From contig SFKI01000004.1 in the NCBI GenBank assembly GCA_004554775.1, forward strand, positions 62,001 to 126,000: a DNA stretch of 64,000 bases, written 5' to 3'. Positions 34,505-43,151 of this stretch are shown here, piece after piece. Below the pieces are notes generated by a model. It saw only the letters and a list, made by a program, of their open reading frames with translations. It searched no databases and had not been told where the DNA came from. This DNA is from Subdoligranulum variabile (lineage in GTDB: Bacteria; Bacillota; Clostridia; Oscillospirales; Ruminococcaceae). The stretch's first letter is position 1. Each line of letters starts with the position of its first letter. The position numbers and the translations under genes were made by a program.

Positions 34505-36004
34505 TTATTTGCGGGCTGTGCAGGTCAAATCCCGGATGGTCAGCCCGCGGCAGAATTGCAGCGGCAGGGTCAGGGTGCCGGTTTCGTTTTCCACGGTCAC
34601 GGCATCCAGCGTCACGTCGCGCAGCTCGTGGCCTGGGGCGTCAAACCCGGCCAGCTCGATAGGCTCGACGTTTTCAAAGCCACCGTCGCGCAGGCCGCGG
34701 CCCGTCAGGGTCAGCCGTTCAAAGCTCATATGGCTGAACATCGGCTGGCTGGGGGCAGGCTCACCGTCGTTGTTGTAGGGCACGGCGTGTACCATCAGGC
34801 GTGGGGCGGTGCAGTCCCGCACGGTCACACCGCGCACATAGCCGCCGCGCTTGGGCGTGCCCTTGATCTCAATGCCCGACCAGCTGTTGGTCAAATCGCA
34901 GTCCCAGATCTGCACGTCCTCAATGCCGCCGCTCATCTCGCTGCCCAGGCAGATGCCATGCCCGGCGGTGCTGCGGCAGTCAAAAATATAAATATGTGCG
35001 CTGGGGCGATTGATTTGATTGCCCTCGGGGTTCTTGCCGGACTTGATGGCCACGGCGTCGTCCCCGGTGGAAAACTCGCAGGCGAACAGCGTGCAGTTGG
35101 TGCTGGAATCCGGGTCCCAGCCGTCGCCGTTCCATACGCCCTCCGAGATAAAGCGGCAGTGGTCAGTGATGATGTTGTCGCTGTAGATCATGTGCTGGTT
35201 CCAGCTTGCGCCGTTTTTCAACGTCAGGCCGTGTACCCAGACGTTGCGGCAATTGCTCATGTTGATGAGCCGGGGCCGCACACGGCCGGGAATCGTCCGC
35301 TCGTTCTCGCACTCGGCCACCAGGGCGGCGTGCTCGGCCAGGTAGTCCTTCAAATGCTCGCGCTCGTCGGCAATGATCTTGTCGGCCAGCTCGCGCCCGC
35401 CGCTGGCGATGACGCCCTTGCCGCGGATGACGACGTTTTCGCAGTTCGGCCCGGCGGTGTGGTCGAGCGTGCCCAGGTTCAAAAGGCTGGAATAGCAGCG
35501 CATCTCCACACCCTCAAACCGGCTGGGGATGCGGGGCTGGTAGTCCACGATCTCGGCCGTACCCTGCAGCACTGCGCCTTCGTCAAGGTAGAGCTCCATG
35601 TTGCTGTGCAGCCGCAGTGCGCCGGTCAGGTAGGTGCCGGCGGGCAGGTAGACGGCATCCCCTGCGCCGCAGGCGTCAATGGCACGCTGCAAGGCAGCGG
35701 TGTTTTTGGTTTTGCCGTCGCCCTTGGCCCAGAACGGGGCCTCGGTCACATCAATGCGGTGCTTGACCGGCGTGGTGCGAAATTCGCAGCTGCCCACGCA
35801 CCGCCCGGCAAAAAATACGTCGGCGCGGTAGTCGGCCTGGCTGCGCAGGTCAGTCAGGGTAAGGTGGGTGCGGTCACAGGTGGCAGCGGGCTGGCCGTCC
35901 AGGTAAACGGTATATTGCGCCCCGGCCTTGGCGGCTGCGGGCTTATCCCAGTACAACACGGAAGAATGTGCGGCACTGCGTGCAAAAACGTGCGATTCAA
36001 ACAT
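34505..36004 (-). CDS. Glycoside hydrolase family 28 (polygalacturonase-like)
   Basis: 499-aa GH28 enzyme, expected to hydrolyse galacturonic acid linkages of pectin fragments. Residues 1-75 look like a fibronectin-III-like domain (SVLYWDKPAAAKAGAQYTVY). The right-handed beta-helix starts near residue 90 (AKGDGKTKNTAALQRAIDAC). The catalytic motifs are NGDGWDPDSS, GDDAVAIKSG and GHGICLGSE. The usual RIK motif reads EIK (SGIEIKGTPKRGG). There is no signal peptide, so it probably works inside the cell on imported oligosaccharides. I start it at ATG 36004 (AAAGGAA upstream); the longer open frame is not supported. uxaC and uxaB at 60.7-64 kb would use the galacturonate released. Confidence 0.92.
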   Translation of the reverse strand: MFESHVFARSAAHSSVLYWDKPAAAKAGAQYTVYLDGQPAATCDRTHLTLTDLRSQADYRADVFFAGRCVGSCEFRTTPVKHRIDVTEAPFWAKGDGKTKNTAALQRAIDACGAGDAVYLPAGTYLTGALRLHSNMELYLDEGAVLQGTAEIVDYQPRIPSRFEGVEMRCYSSLLNLGTLDHTAGPNCENVVIRGKGVIASGGRELADKIIADEREHLKDYLAEHAALVAECENERTIPGRVRPRLINMSNCRNVWVHGLTLKNGASWNQHMIYSDNIITDHCRFISEGVWNGDGWDPDSSTNCTLFACEFSTGDDAVAIKSGKNPEGNQINRPSAHIYIFDCRSTAGHGICLGSEMSGGIEDVQIWDCDLTNSWSGIEIKGTPKRGGYVRGVTVRDCTAPRLMVHAVPYNNDGEPAPSQPMFSHMSFERLTLTGRGLRDGGFENVEPIELAGFDAPGHELRDVTLDAVTVENETGTLTLPLQFCRGLTIRDLTCTARK

Positions 36005-36120
36005 GCGGGGTTCCTTTCCATGATGCAAAATTTCGGTGCATACGCCGCTATCTTTGCTTTTATTGTAGCACAGAAAATCTATGGGGGAAAGGTGCAAAAC
36101 TTGCCAACATTTAGGGGCCA

Positions 36121-36684
36121 CTAGGGGCATTTTTTCTCCAAAAAGCAGCCGGGCTCGTGGGCGTACAGCACGCCGACGGCCTGCAAATAGGCATAAATGA
36201 TCGTGGAGCCGACGAACTTCATGCCGCGCTTTTTCAGGTCTTTCGAGATCGCGTCGGACAGGGGAGAGGTCGTCGGGCCGGATTCCACCAACGTTTTGCC
36301 GCCGGTCCACTGCCAAAGGTAAGCATCAAAGCTGCCGAACTCCTGCCGGATGGCGGCAAACACGGCAGCGTTGCCTACGGCAGCCGCGATTTTGCGCCGG
36401 TTGCGGATGATGCCGGGGTCGGCGTAGAGCGCGGCCAGCTTGGCGTCGTCGTAGGCGGCGACCTTGTCCCAGTCGAAATCATCGAACGCCCGGCGGAACG
36501 CGGGCTGCTTATTCAGCACGCACTCCCACGAAAGCCCGGCCTGGAAGCCCTCTAAAATCAGCATTTCAAACAGCTTGCGGTCATCATGCACGGGCGCGCC
36601 CCATTCTTCGTCGTGGTAGCGGATATAGCGCGGGTTGGCCGGGTTCGCCCACCGGCACCGGCATTTTCCATCGGACCAGGTCAT
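36121..36684 (-). CDS. tag: DNA-3-methyladenine glycosylase I
   Basis: 187-aa base-excision repair enzyme that removes 3-methyladenine from alkylated DNA. The N-terminal zinc and substrate region (CRCRWANPANPRYIRYHDEEWG), written in parts as CRWAN and YHDEEWG, is present. The conserved core LFEMLILEGFQAGLSWECVL and the C-terminal LKKRGMKFVGSTIIYAYLQA-like segment with its His (YAHEPGC) are also present. The start follows GGAGCC. It is a single gene next to GH28 with no SOS or Ada-type box seen. Confidence 0.95.
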   Translation of the reverse strand: MTWSDGKCRCRWANPANPRYIRYHDEEWGAPVHDDRKLFEMLILEGFQAGLSWECVLNKQPAFRRAFDDFDWDKVAAYDDAKLAALYADPGIIRNRRKIAAAVGNAAVFAAIRQEFGSFDAYLWQWTGGKTLVESGPTTSPLSDAISKDLKKRGMKFVGSTIIYAYLQAVGVLYAHEPGCFLEKKCP

Positions 36685-36734
36685 AAAGTTGGCTCCTTTT
36701 TGTGGGGTGGTGAGATTTTGTGCGTTATGAGGAT

Positions 36735-36894
36735 GTGGGGGCGAACAGTGTTCGCCCGTGCAATCTTGCGTAGGCGTATAACGCGGCAGGCGGATATAGA
36801 ATCCGCCCCTACGGTAACGGGATGGAGGATGCCTTACGGAATCCGTAGGGGAGCATTCTATATGCTCCCGCGGGCGCGCACTGTGCGCCCCTAC
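36735..36894. repeat. GTAGGGGCG palindromic repeats, four units
   Basis: Units with cores GAACAGTGTTC, GGATATAGAATCC, GCATTCTATATGC and GCGCACTGTGC between tag and the MBOAT gene. With the promoter below they fill the 308-base gap. Confidence 0.8.
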
Positions 36895-36927
36895 TTATAA
36901 TTATAGTATATCACCCCCATCAAGGCT

Positions 36928-36956
36928 TGCGTAATACCCCCAAATTGTGTATAATA
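36928..36956 (+). promoter_or_regulatory. Promoter of the surface-polysaccharide locus
   Basis: TTGCGT (36928-36933), 17 bases, TATAAT (36951-36956), 37 bases before the MBOAT start. Confidence 0.75.
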
Positions 36957-36992
36957 AGATGTTACTATAACTAATCTGGGGAGGTGTGCCGT

Positions 36993-38474
36993 ATGAGCCT
37001 GCAAAGCTTTGGCTTTTTCGGCTTTTTGCTGATTGTGGCTGCGGTGTACCTGCACCTGCCGCAGCGCTGGCAAAACCCGTTTTTGCTGGCGGCCAGCTGG
37101 TATTTTTACGCTAAGGCCATGCCCGCCATGCTGCCCGTTACCATCGCCATCGCGGTGTTTGCCTATGCCTGCGGCCGCGCGATGCAGCGGCACAAAACGG
37201 CGGCGCTGCGCGTGGGCGTTGTGGGGCTGCTGGCGATCTTGGCTTTCTTTAAATATAACGGTGCGTTTGCCACGGACGGCGGCTGGCAGGCCGTGGCCAT
37301 GCCGCTGGGCATCAGCTTTTACAGCTTTGCGGCCATCAGCTATCTGATCGACGCCGCGCGCGGCGACTGCGACGTCGAGACAAATTTTATCGACTGCGTG
37401 CTGTATCTCAACTTTTTTGCCACCATCACGCAGGGGCCTATCTGCCGTGCCGGGGACCTGCTGCCCCAGTTTAAACAAGAGCACCGCTTTGATGCCGCCC
37501 GCACGGTGCGCGCCTTACGCCTGCTGGCGCTGGGCCTGTTTAAAATGGTAGCCATCAGTGATGTGCTGGGCCTGTTGGTGGACGAGGTGTTCCCCAACTA
37601 CCGCAGCTACGGCGGGCCGATGCTGATCTTGGCGGCAGTGTTTTACACGTTCCAGTTGTATTTCAACTTCTCCGGCTATTCCGAGACCGCGCGCGCCGTG
37701 GGCCTGCTGCTGGGGCTGGACCTGCCCGAAAACTTCAAGACCCCGTTTTTTGCCACCAACTTTTCCGGGTTCTGGAGCCGTTGGCACATCAGCTTTTCTT
37801 CCTGGCTGCAAGACTATTTGTTTATGCCGCTGGCCTGGGCCGATGTCTCAGGCCTGACGGGTGGTAAAATGCAGCGCCTGCCTGTTGAAATTTGCGTGTT
37901 CACGGTGTTTTTTGTTTCCGGCTTCTGGCATGGCAACACACTGCCGTTTGTCATCTGGGGCCTGCTGCAGGCCTGCTACCGTGTGGGGGAAGAGCTTATG
38001 CACCGCCGCTTCGGCAAGCCCAAAAAGAAAGCCCCGGCCAAAACGCTGTGGGCCAAGCGCGCAGGCGTGTTTGTACTGTGGACCGTCAGCATGGTATTTT
38101 TCTGCGCGGGTATGTCCGGCGCCGGGCTGACGGCGGGGGACGCATTCGCCTATTTGGGCGGCTGGTTCACCGGCTGGTCCCCGGCCCGCTTCACCGCCGA
38201 GCTGTACGGCGCGGCCTACAACGGATTTTACGCAAACACCATTATGGTGGCGGCCTACTACGCTTTTGCGGTGGCTGTGCTGGTGATCGGCCTTGCGCTG
38301 GATGCCCGCCGCGCGTTTGCCTATAAAAACAAACCGGCTGAAATTTGCCTTGCCAATGAAAAACACCGTTGGGTGGTGTATTATGTGCTGGTGATTTGCC
38401 TGCTGATTGGCTATATCATGCAAAGCGGCGGCTTTGGCGGTGCATCCGGGTTTGGCATGTATGCTAACTTTTAA
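36993..38474 (+). CDS. MBOAT-family membrane-bound O-acyltransferase (AlgI/DltB-like)
   Basis: 493-aa polytopic membrane protein (about ten segments) that transfers acyl groups, usually acetyl, to extracytoplasmic glycans. The MBOAT core reads NFSGFWSRWHISFSSWLQDY with the first conserved His, and the second is in FFVSGFWHGNT. Typical AlgI-like segments (FKYNG, MPLGISFYSFAAISYLID, QGPICRAGDLLPQF) are present. I chose ATG 36993 (GGGGAGG 8 bases upstream). It is the first gene of a locus with an SGNH partner, as in AlgI/AlgJ and DltB/DltD pairs, so surface polysaccharide O-acetylation is likely. Confidence 0.93.
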   Translation: MSLQSFGFFGFLLIVAAVYLHLPQRWQNPFLLAASWYFYAKAMPAMLPVTIAIAVFAYACGRAMQRHKTAALRVGVVGLLAILAFFKYNGAFATDGGWQAVAMPLGISFYSFAAISYLIDAARGDCDVETNFIDCVLYLNFFATITQGPICRAGDLLPQFKQEHRFDAARTVRALRLLALGLFKMVAISDVLGLLVDEVFPNYRSYGGPMLILAAVFYTFQLYFNFSGYSETARAVGLLLGLDLPENFKTPFFATNFSGFWSRWHISFSSWLQDYLFMPLAWADVSGLTGGKMQRLPVEICVFTVFFVSGFWHGNTLPFVIWGLLQACYRVGEELMHRRFGKPKKKAPAKTLWAKRAGVFVLWTVSMVFFCAGMSGAGLTAGDAFAYLGGWFTGWSPARFTAELYGAAYNGFYANTIMVAAYYAFAVAVLVIGLALDARRAFAYKNKPAEICLANEKHRWVVYYVLVICLLIGYIMQSGGFGGASGFGMYANF

Positions 38475-38489
38475 AATGCCGCAGCCTTG

Positions 38490-38565
38490 CGGGCGCATAT
38501 GGAATGCGCCCCTACATATCCCATGAATTTGTGCTCCGTAGGGGTGGATTCTATATCCGCCCGTG
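38490..38565. repeat. GTAGGGGCG palindromic repeats inside the locus
   Basis: Two units (cores GCATATGGAATGC and GGATTCTATATCC) in the 130-base gap between MBOAT and SGNH genes. Confidence 0.8.
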
Positions 38566-38604
38566 CAATAAAACGATAACAAAGAGAAAGGGGGCTTCCA
38601 CCCA

Positions 38605-39546
38605 ATGAAAAACATCCTGAAAAAACTCGCGCTGCTCTGCATTCCGGTGGTGGTGTGGTTCGCGTTTTTTGCGGCGTTTGAGCCGAATAACTATTTTGGA
38701 CTGAAAGCCTCCGCCACGTCCAGCCAGCCGGTGGCCCGCGTGCGCGCCTACCAGCAGGAGCCGGGCACCAACCTGATTCTGGGCGACAGCCGCCTGGCCC
38801 ATTTTGACATGGCGCAGGTCGAACAGATCAGCGGCAGGCCGTGGCAAAACCTTGCGTTCGGCGGTGCATCGCTGAAAGAAACGCTCGATCTGGCAGATTA
38901 CGTGCTGGATTCCGGCAATAAGGTCGATAGTCTGCTGGTGGAGGTTTCGTTCTACACCCTCAACGCCGGGTACAATACCGACCGTTTCCAGGCGCTGGAA
39001 GAAACGCTGCAAAACCCGTTGGCCTACTGCCTGAACCTGGAGTACAACGTCAACGCCTTGACCGTGGCGATGGACACCATAAAAGGCACGCCGGATACGA
39101 TCGAATCCGGTGACTGGACCGCCGCTGACTACCTGGCCGACGACGGCACCACCCTGCCGCTGCACCGCAAGCTGTACGACTACCCGGCCACCATCACCCC
39201 CAAATGCCGCAATTGGGCGCTGAACGAAGCCCAGCTGACCCGCCTGGGCGAACTGGCTGCCCGCTGCCAGGCCAGGGAAATCGCCCTGACCATTGTGCTG
39301 CCGCCGATGGCTGAAAACGTGCGCACCGAGGTATGCGATAAATTCGGCATCACCGAGGCAATGCAGGGGGAGGTATTGCCCGCACTGCACGCCATCGCCG
39401 CCGAGACCGGCTGCGCCCTGCTGGATTACGAGTGGGGCGGTAGTTGCATTACCAACGATGATACGCAGTTCTTCGACGGCTTCCACCTCGACGAAAAATA
39501 CGGCCTGCCGGATTGGACCAAGGAATTGTTTGCGGATATTGGGTGA
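38605..39546 (+). CDS. SGNH-like extracytoplasmic partner of the MBOAT protein
   Basis: 313-aa protein with one N-terminal membrane segment (residues 8-25) and an extracytoplasmic domain. The nucleophile motif is LILGDSRLAHF (SGNH block I, GDS). The block V Asp-His pair is in FFDGFHLDEKYG. This fits an O-acetyltransferase or esterase of the AlgX/AlgJ or DltD type that receives acyl groups passed across the membrane by MBOAT. The start follows AAAGGGGG. Position directly after the MBOAT gene supports a two-component acylation system; the target glycan is unknown. Confidence 0.83.
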   Translation: MKNILKKLALLCIPVVVWFAFFAAFEPNNYFGLKASATSSQPVARVRAYQQEPGTNLILGDSRLAHFDMAQVEQISGRPWQNLAFGGASLKETLDLADYVLDSGNKVDSLLVEVSFYTLNAGYNTDRFQALEETLQNPLAYCLNLEYNVNALTVAMDTIKGTPDTIESGDWTAADYLADDGTTLPLHRKLYDYPATITPKCRNWALNEAQLTRLGELAARCQAREIALTIVLPPMAENVRTEVCDKFGITEAMQGEVLPALHAIAAETGCALLDYEWGGSCITNDDTQFFDGFHLDEKYGLPDWTKELFADIG

Positions 39547-39552
39547 ACAAAA

Positions 39553-39577
39553 CGGGCGGATATGGAATCCGCCCCTA
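39553..39577. repeat. Palindromic repeat unit inside the locus
   Basis: CGGGCGGATATGGAATCCGC then CCCTAC; a single half-type unit filling the 63-base gap. Confidence 0.7.
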
Positions 39578-39609
39578 CAGAAACAAGCGATAAAACTTAG
39601 AGGCACAAC

Positions 39610-40923
39610 ATGGCATTAGACTTCCTGATTTTATACGAGCACACCGTGCGCGAATACGAGAGCGACCTGCTGCTCAAGCTGGAATTGGAGCGCCGCGGCT
39701 ATACCGCCGAGATCCGCCAGCTGCTGGACCCCAAGCACCTGCGGCTCTTCGGCAAAGATAAGCCCGAGGTGCTTGTCGCCAGCTGCATGTATGATAACGA
39801 GGCCATCAACAGCCACGTCTACAACAACATTGGCAAATGCAACAAGATCGTCAACCTGCATTGGGAGCAGATGCTTTCTGACACGCAGGAAGAGGGCGAC
39901 TGGTTCAACATGAACGGCAACGCCAAGCGCTGTGTGCAGACCTGCTGGGGCAAGCGTACGGCCCAGCGCTTGCAGGCCCACGGCATGGCCGCCAAAAACA
40001 CCCCCGTGACCGGTGCGGTCATGATGGATTTTCTGCGCCCTGAGTTTCAAGGCTACTTTAAAGAGAAAGAAACCCTTTGCAAAGAGTTCGGCCTTGACCC
40101 CAACAAAAAGCTGCACCTGTATATTTCCAGCTTCGGCTATGCGAGCATGAACGATGACGAGGTGGCCGAGCTTTCCAAAATGGCGGGCACCGATTTTACC
40201 GGCTTTGCCAAAACCAACCGTGTCTCGATGAAAGAAACGCTGCGTTGGTTTGAGCAGTACCTGACCGCCCACCCCGAGGTGGAGTTGGTCTACCGCCGTC
40301 ATCCCAGCGAGTGGAACAGCCCTGCGCTGGAAGCACTGGCGAAAAAATGCCCCAACTTCCATGTCATTTTTGCCGATTCGGTCAAGCAGTGGATCGTCGC
40401 GGCGGACTCGATCTCTATCTGGATGAGCACCGCCATCGCTGAGGTGTACATGGCAGGCAAAAGCTGCCGCATCCTGCGCCCCGTGCCCATCGAGCATGAG
40501 TACGACCCCGTCATTTATAAGGATGCCGCCTACATCACCACCTACGCGGACTTTGCCGCCGCCATGCAGCAGGACGACCCGCCGTTCCCCATTGCCAAAG
40601 AGGTCATCGAGGGCTACTTTGACCCCAGTGCAACCCCGGCGTATATCCGCATGGCCGATCTGCTAGAGGATGTGTACAAAAATCCTCCGCGCGATGAGCC
40701 GATGGGGGAGGGCTTTACCCCGCACTTCAACCTGCTCAAATTCTGCGCGCTGGCCGGGGTGCATTTCCTGTACCGCCGCGGATGGGAGCCGAAAAAGGTG
40801 TTTGCGTTCTGCCCGCCGCTGGCCAACTTTGCCCAGCGCATCTACGGCTACGTGGACAAAGCCCACGTCACGCCCGAGCAGGTAGAAGCCATGACTGCGC
40901 GCATTAGACCGTACGTAAAATAA
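39610..40923 (+). CDS. Surface carbohydrate biosynthesis protein (GT-B-like transferase)
   Basis: 437-aa cytoplasmic protein resembling the surface carbohydrate biosynthesis family related to GT-B glycosyl or glycerophosphate transferases. Visible are the N-terminal Rossmann-like start (LDFLILYEHTVREYESDLLLK), the phosphate-binding type segment VELVYRRHPSEW, and DSISIWMSTAIAEVYMAGK, which resembles the donor-binding loop of CDP-glycerol transferases. No membrane segment is seen. The start has a weak AGAGG. Context between SGNH and flippase genes supports a role in making a surface glycan. The reaction is not known. Confidence 0.72.
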   Translation: MALDFLILYEHTVREYESDLLLKLELERRGYTAEIRQLLDPKHLRLFGKDKPEVLVASCMYDNEAINSHVYNNIGKCNKIVNLHWEQMLSDTQEEGDWFNMNGNAKRCVQTCWGKRTAQRLQAHGMAAKNTPVTGAVMMDFLRPEFQGYFKEKETLCKEFGLDPNKKLHLYISSFGYASMNDDEVAELSKMAGTDFTGFAKTNRVSMKETLRWFEQYLTAHPEVELVYRRHPSEWNSPALEALAKKCPNFHVIFADSVKQWIVAADSISIWMSTAIAEVYMAGKSCRILRPVPIEHEYDPVIYKDAAYITTYADFAAAMQQDDPPFPIAKEVIEGYFDPSATPAYIRMADLLEDVYKNPPRDEPMGEGFTPHFNLLKFCALAGVHFLYRRGWEPKKVFAFCPPLANFAQRIYGYVDKAHVTPEQVEAMTARIRPYVK

Positions 40924-40937
40924 TTACGGGAACCACC

Positions 40938-41018
40938 GTAGGGGCGGATTCCATATCCGCCCGAACAAATTTCCGCACAACGCAAAATGGCACGGGCGCA
41001 TATAAAATGCGCCCCCTA
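40938..41018. repeat. GTAGGGGCG palindromic repeat (double unit) inside the locus
   Basis: Facing units with cores GGATTCCATATCC and GCATATAAAATGC in the 192-base gap before the flippase gene. Confidence 0.8.
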
Positions 41019-41059
41019 CGAAAAGGGAAAAACGCATCCCGCATAATCCATTCTATATT

Positions 41060-41104
41060 GTTTAAAGTTTCTTCGCTTCCTTCTTTTCAAAGAAGGAAGG
41101 AAAG
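41060..41104. terminator. Family-2 hairpin in reverse orientation upstream of the flippase
   Basis: GTTTAAAGTTTCTTCGCTTC followed by the hairpin CCTTCTTTTC / GAAGGAAGG. It is the reverse form of the module at 20372, and it lies in the leader of the flippase gene. It may reduce read-through from upstream. Confidence 0.5.
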
Positions 41105-41115
41105 GACCCTGCCAT

Positions 41116-42564
41116 ATGCCAGAAAAAAAATCCGCCGGGGAATCGTTCGCCGGTAACGTTATGAAATACTCGGTGGCGACCTACCTGGGGTTTGCCATCA
41201 CGGGGCTGGCGCTCATCGTCAAGGGGCTGCTGCCGGCCGAGGTGCTTGGCGCGCCTGTCACCTTTATGACCTACACCGCCACCGTGATGAACCTTGGCAT
41301 TTTGGGCTTGGACCAGACGCTGCTGCGCTTTTACCATGAGCCGCCCGCCGAGGCCGAGCCCCGCCAGCTGTTTGCCGCCTGCACGCGGATGTCGGTCGTG
41401 TTCATGCTGATGCTGGGGGCCGTGTGCAGCCTGTTTGCTGCGCGCCCCATGGCGGCGGCGTTCGGCTTTGGCACCGACGGCACGGGCCTGGTTCCGCTGC
41501 TGTTTGTAAACGCCGCGCTGTATATGCTGGTGCGCTATTTAAACGTGCTGCTGCGCCTGGAAAACGACTTAAAGGCCTACACTGCCGAGACCCTGTGGAT
41601 GCAGGGCTGCTACAACCTTATTTATCTGCTGCCCGGCTTTTTTACGTCCAATGTCTATCTGCTGGCAATGGCGGCAATCATCAGCTTCGGTGTCGTGGTC
41701 ATCGCGTTCGGGTACAAGTACCGCAGCGCGTTTTTCTGCCCGCTGCCCGGCAATAAGCTCGGCGGCATCGCCAAGGTGGCCGTGCCCTACGGCATCGCAC
41801 TGGCCCCGGCGCAGATCTTGTTCAGCCTGTCCAGCGGCATCTGTCTTTCGTTCGTCGGCAATGTGTGCGGCGAAAGTGCCCAGGGCCTGTTTGCGTTCGG
41901 CTACAGCCTGGCGCAGCTCGTTACGGCTATCCAGGCGGGCTTTTCCACCTACTGGGGGCCCTATGTCTACGCCCACTACCGCGAGGAACAGGAACGCATC
42001 GGCCGCGTGCACGACGTGCTGAACCTGTTGATCTTCGGCTTTTTCTGCGTGCTGGTGATGCTTGAGGATATTGTATTCCTCATCTTCCCCAACAAAAAAG
42101 ACTGCCTGACCATCTTCCCGCTGCTGATGCTGGCGGTCGTGTTCAATATTCTGTGCGAGGGCACAGTCTACGGCAACTCGATCGCCCGCAAGCCCTGGCA
42201 CGATACCATCGGCATCGGCATCGGTGCGATGTCCAACTTTGCGCTCTGCGCGGCCTTTGTGCCAAGCCTTGGCATGACGGGCGCGGCCCTGGCGCTGGCC
42301 GCCAGCAACGGCCTGGCGTTTTTGTACCGCAGTGTCACCGGGCAGATGTACTACCGCACGATCCCCAGCTTTGCCAAAACGATCTCGGGCTTTTTGCTGG
42401 CGTTTGCGGTCACGGCCATCGGTACGTTGCTGTGGCAGCATTTCTTTATTAAATTTGTGCTTACCGGTGCGGTGCTGTTCATTTACTGCACGCTCTACCG
42501 CGCACAACTGCTGAAACTGTGGAATATGGGGCTGGGCATCCTGCGCAGCCTGCTGAAAAAGTGA
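41116..42564 (+). CDS. Polysaccharide flippase (Wzx/MATE-like)
   Basis: 482-aa integral membrane protein with about 12-14 hydrophobic segments, of the oligosaccharide flippase superfamily that moves lipid-linked glycan units outward. The N-terminus shows GNVMKYSVATYLGFAITGLA and ATVMNLGILGLDQTLLRFYHE, typical of the family; a cytoplasmic C-terminus ends the protein (LLKLWNMGLGILRSLLKK). The ribosome site is GGAAGGAAAGGA. With the MBOAT, SGNH and transferase genes it forms a surface-glycan export and modification locus. Confidence 0.9.
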   Translation: MPEKKSAGESFAGNVMKYSVATYLGFAITGLALIVKGLLPAEVLGAPVTFMTYTATVMNLGILGLDQTLLRFYHEPPAEAEPRQLFAACTRMSVVFMLMLGAVCSLFAARPMAAAFGFGTDGTGLVPLLFVNAALYMLVRYLNVLLRLENDLKAYTAETLWMQGCYNLIYLLPGFFTSNVYLLAMAAIISFGVVVIAFGYKYRSAFFCPLPGNKLGGIAKVAVPYGIALAPAQILFSLSSGICLSFVGNVCGESAQGLFAFGYSLAQLVTAIQAGFSTYWGPYVYAHYREEQERIGRVHDVLNLLIFGFFCVLVMLEDIVFLIFPNKKDCLTIFPLLMLAVVFNILCEGTVYGNSIARKPWHDTIGIGIGAMSNFALCAAFVPSLGMTGAALALAASNGLAFLYRSVTGQMYYRTIPSFAKTISGFLLAFAVTAIGTLLWQHFFIKFVLTGAVLFIYCTLYRAQLLKLWNMGLGILRSLLKK

Positions 42565-42572
42565 GGACGACC

Positions 42573-43151
42573 ATGAAACATTGCGGCACACAGGAACTGG
42601 AGACTGGGCGGCTGCTGCTGCGGCAGCTGACCATCGACGACAGTGAAATGATGTTCAACAACTGGGCCAGCGACCCCGAAGTGACCAAGTACCTGCGCTG
42701 GAACGCCCACCGCAGCTGGGCCGAGACCGCCGAAACGCTGAACGAATGGGAAAAACATTACGGTGAGCCGACCTTTTACCAGTGGGGCGTCGAAAATAAG
42801 CGCAGCGGCGTGCTGATGGGCTCCATCAGCCTGATGCCTGCCAATGAGCTGCGCACCGGCTGGCACCTGAACACCGAGCTGCTTGGCCCCGCGTGGGAAG
42901 TTGGCTATGCACTGGGCCGCAAATGGTGGGACAACGGCTATATGACCGAGGCCCTCTGTGCCGTGCGGGACTACTGGTTCAACACCGTGGACGCGGCCTG
43001 GCTGGCGGGTGTTCACGCCAACGAGAACGTAGCCAGCGGCGCGGTGCTGCAAAAGGCCGGTTTTGTTTACGACCATGACGTGGTCGACCACAAATTTGAC
43101 GGCACGGCGGTGCCCTGCCGCGCCTACCACCTTGTAAAAGAGGAACTATGA
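42573..43151 (+). CDS. GNAT-family N-acetyltransferase (RimJ/RimL type)
   Basis: 192-aa acetyltransferase. The N-terminal ETGRLLLRQLTIDD, the middle VGYALGRKWWDNGYMTEALC (acetyl-CoA site) and NVASGAVLQKAGFVYD near the C-terminus are RimJ/RimL-type features. The acceptor (protein N-terminus or small molecule) cannot be told. ATG 42573 with GAGGACG upstream is preferred over codons inside the flippase gene. It begins 8 bases after the flippase stop, and its stop overlaps the hflX start (ATGA), so these genes are translationally coupled. Confidence 0.9.
   Translation: MKHCGTQELETGRLLLRQLTIDDSEMMFNNWASDPEVTKYLRWNAHRSWAETAETLNEWEKHYGEPTFYQWGVENKRSGVLMGSISLMPANELRTGWHLNTELLGPAWEVGYALGRKWWDNGYMTEALCAVRDYWFNTVDAAWLAGVHANENVASGAVLQKAGFVYDHDVVDHKFDGTAVPCRAYHLVKEEL

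Noticed and set aside
34496..36124. Long plus-strand frame opposite the GH28 gene
   Set aside because: Composition is typical of antisense shadow, and the minus strand encodes clear GH28 motifs.
36005..36316. Upstream extension of the GH28 gene
   Set aside because: It overlaps the tag gene end and lacks a ribosome site, whereas ATG 36004 has AAAGGAA.
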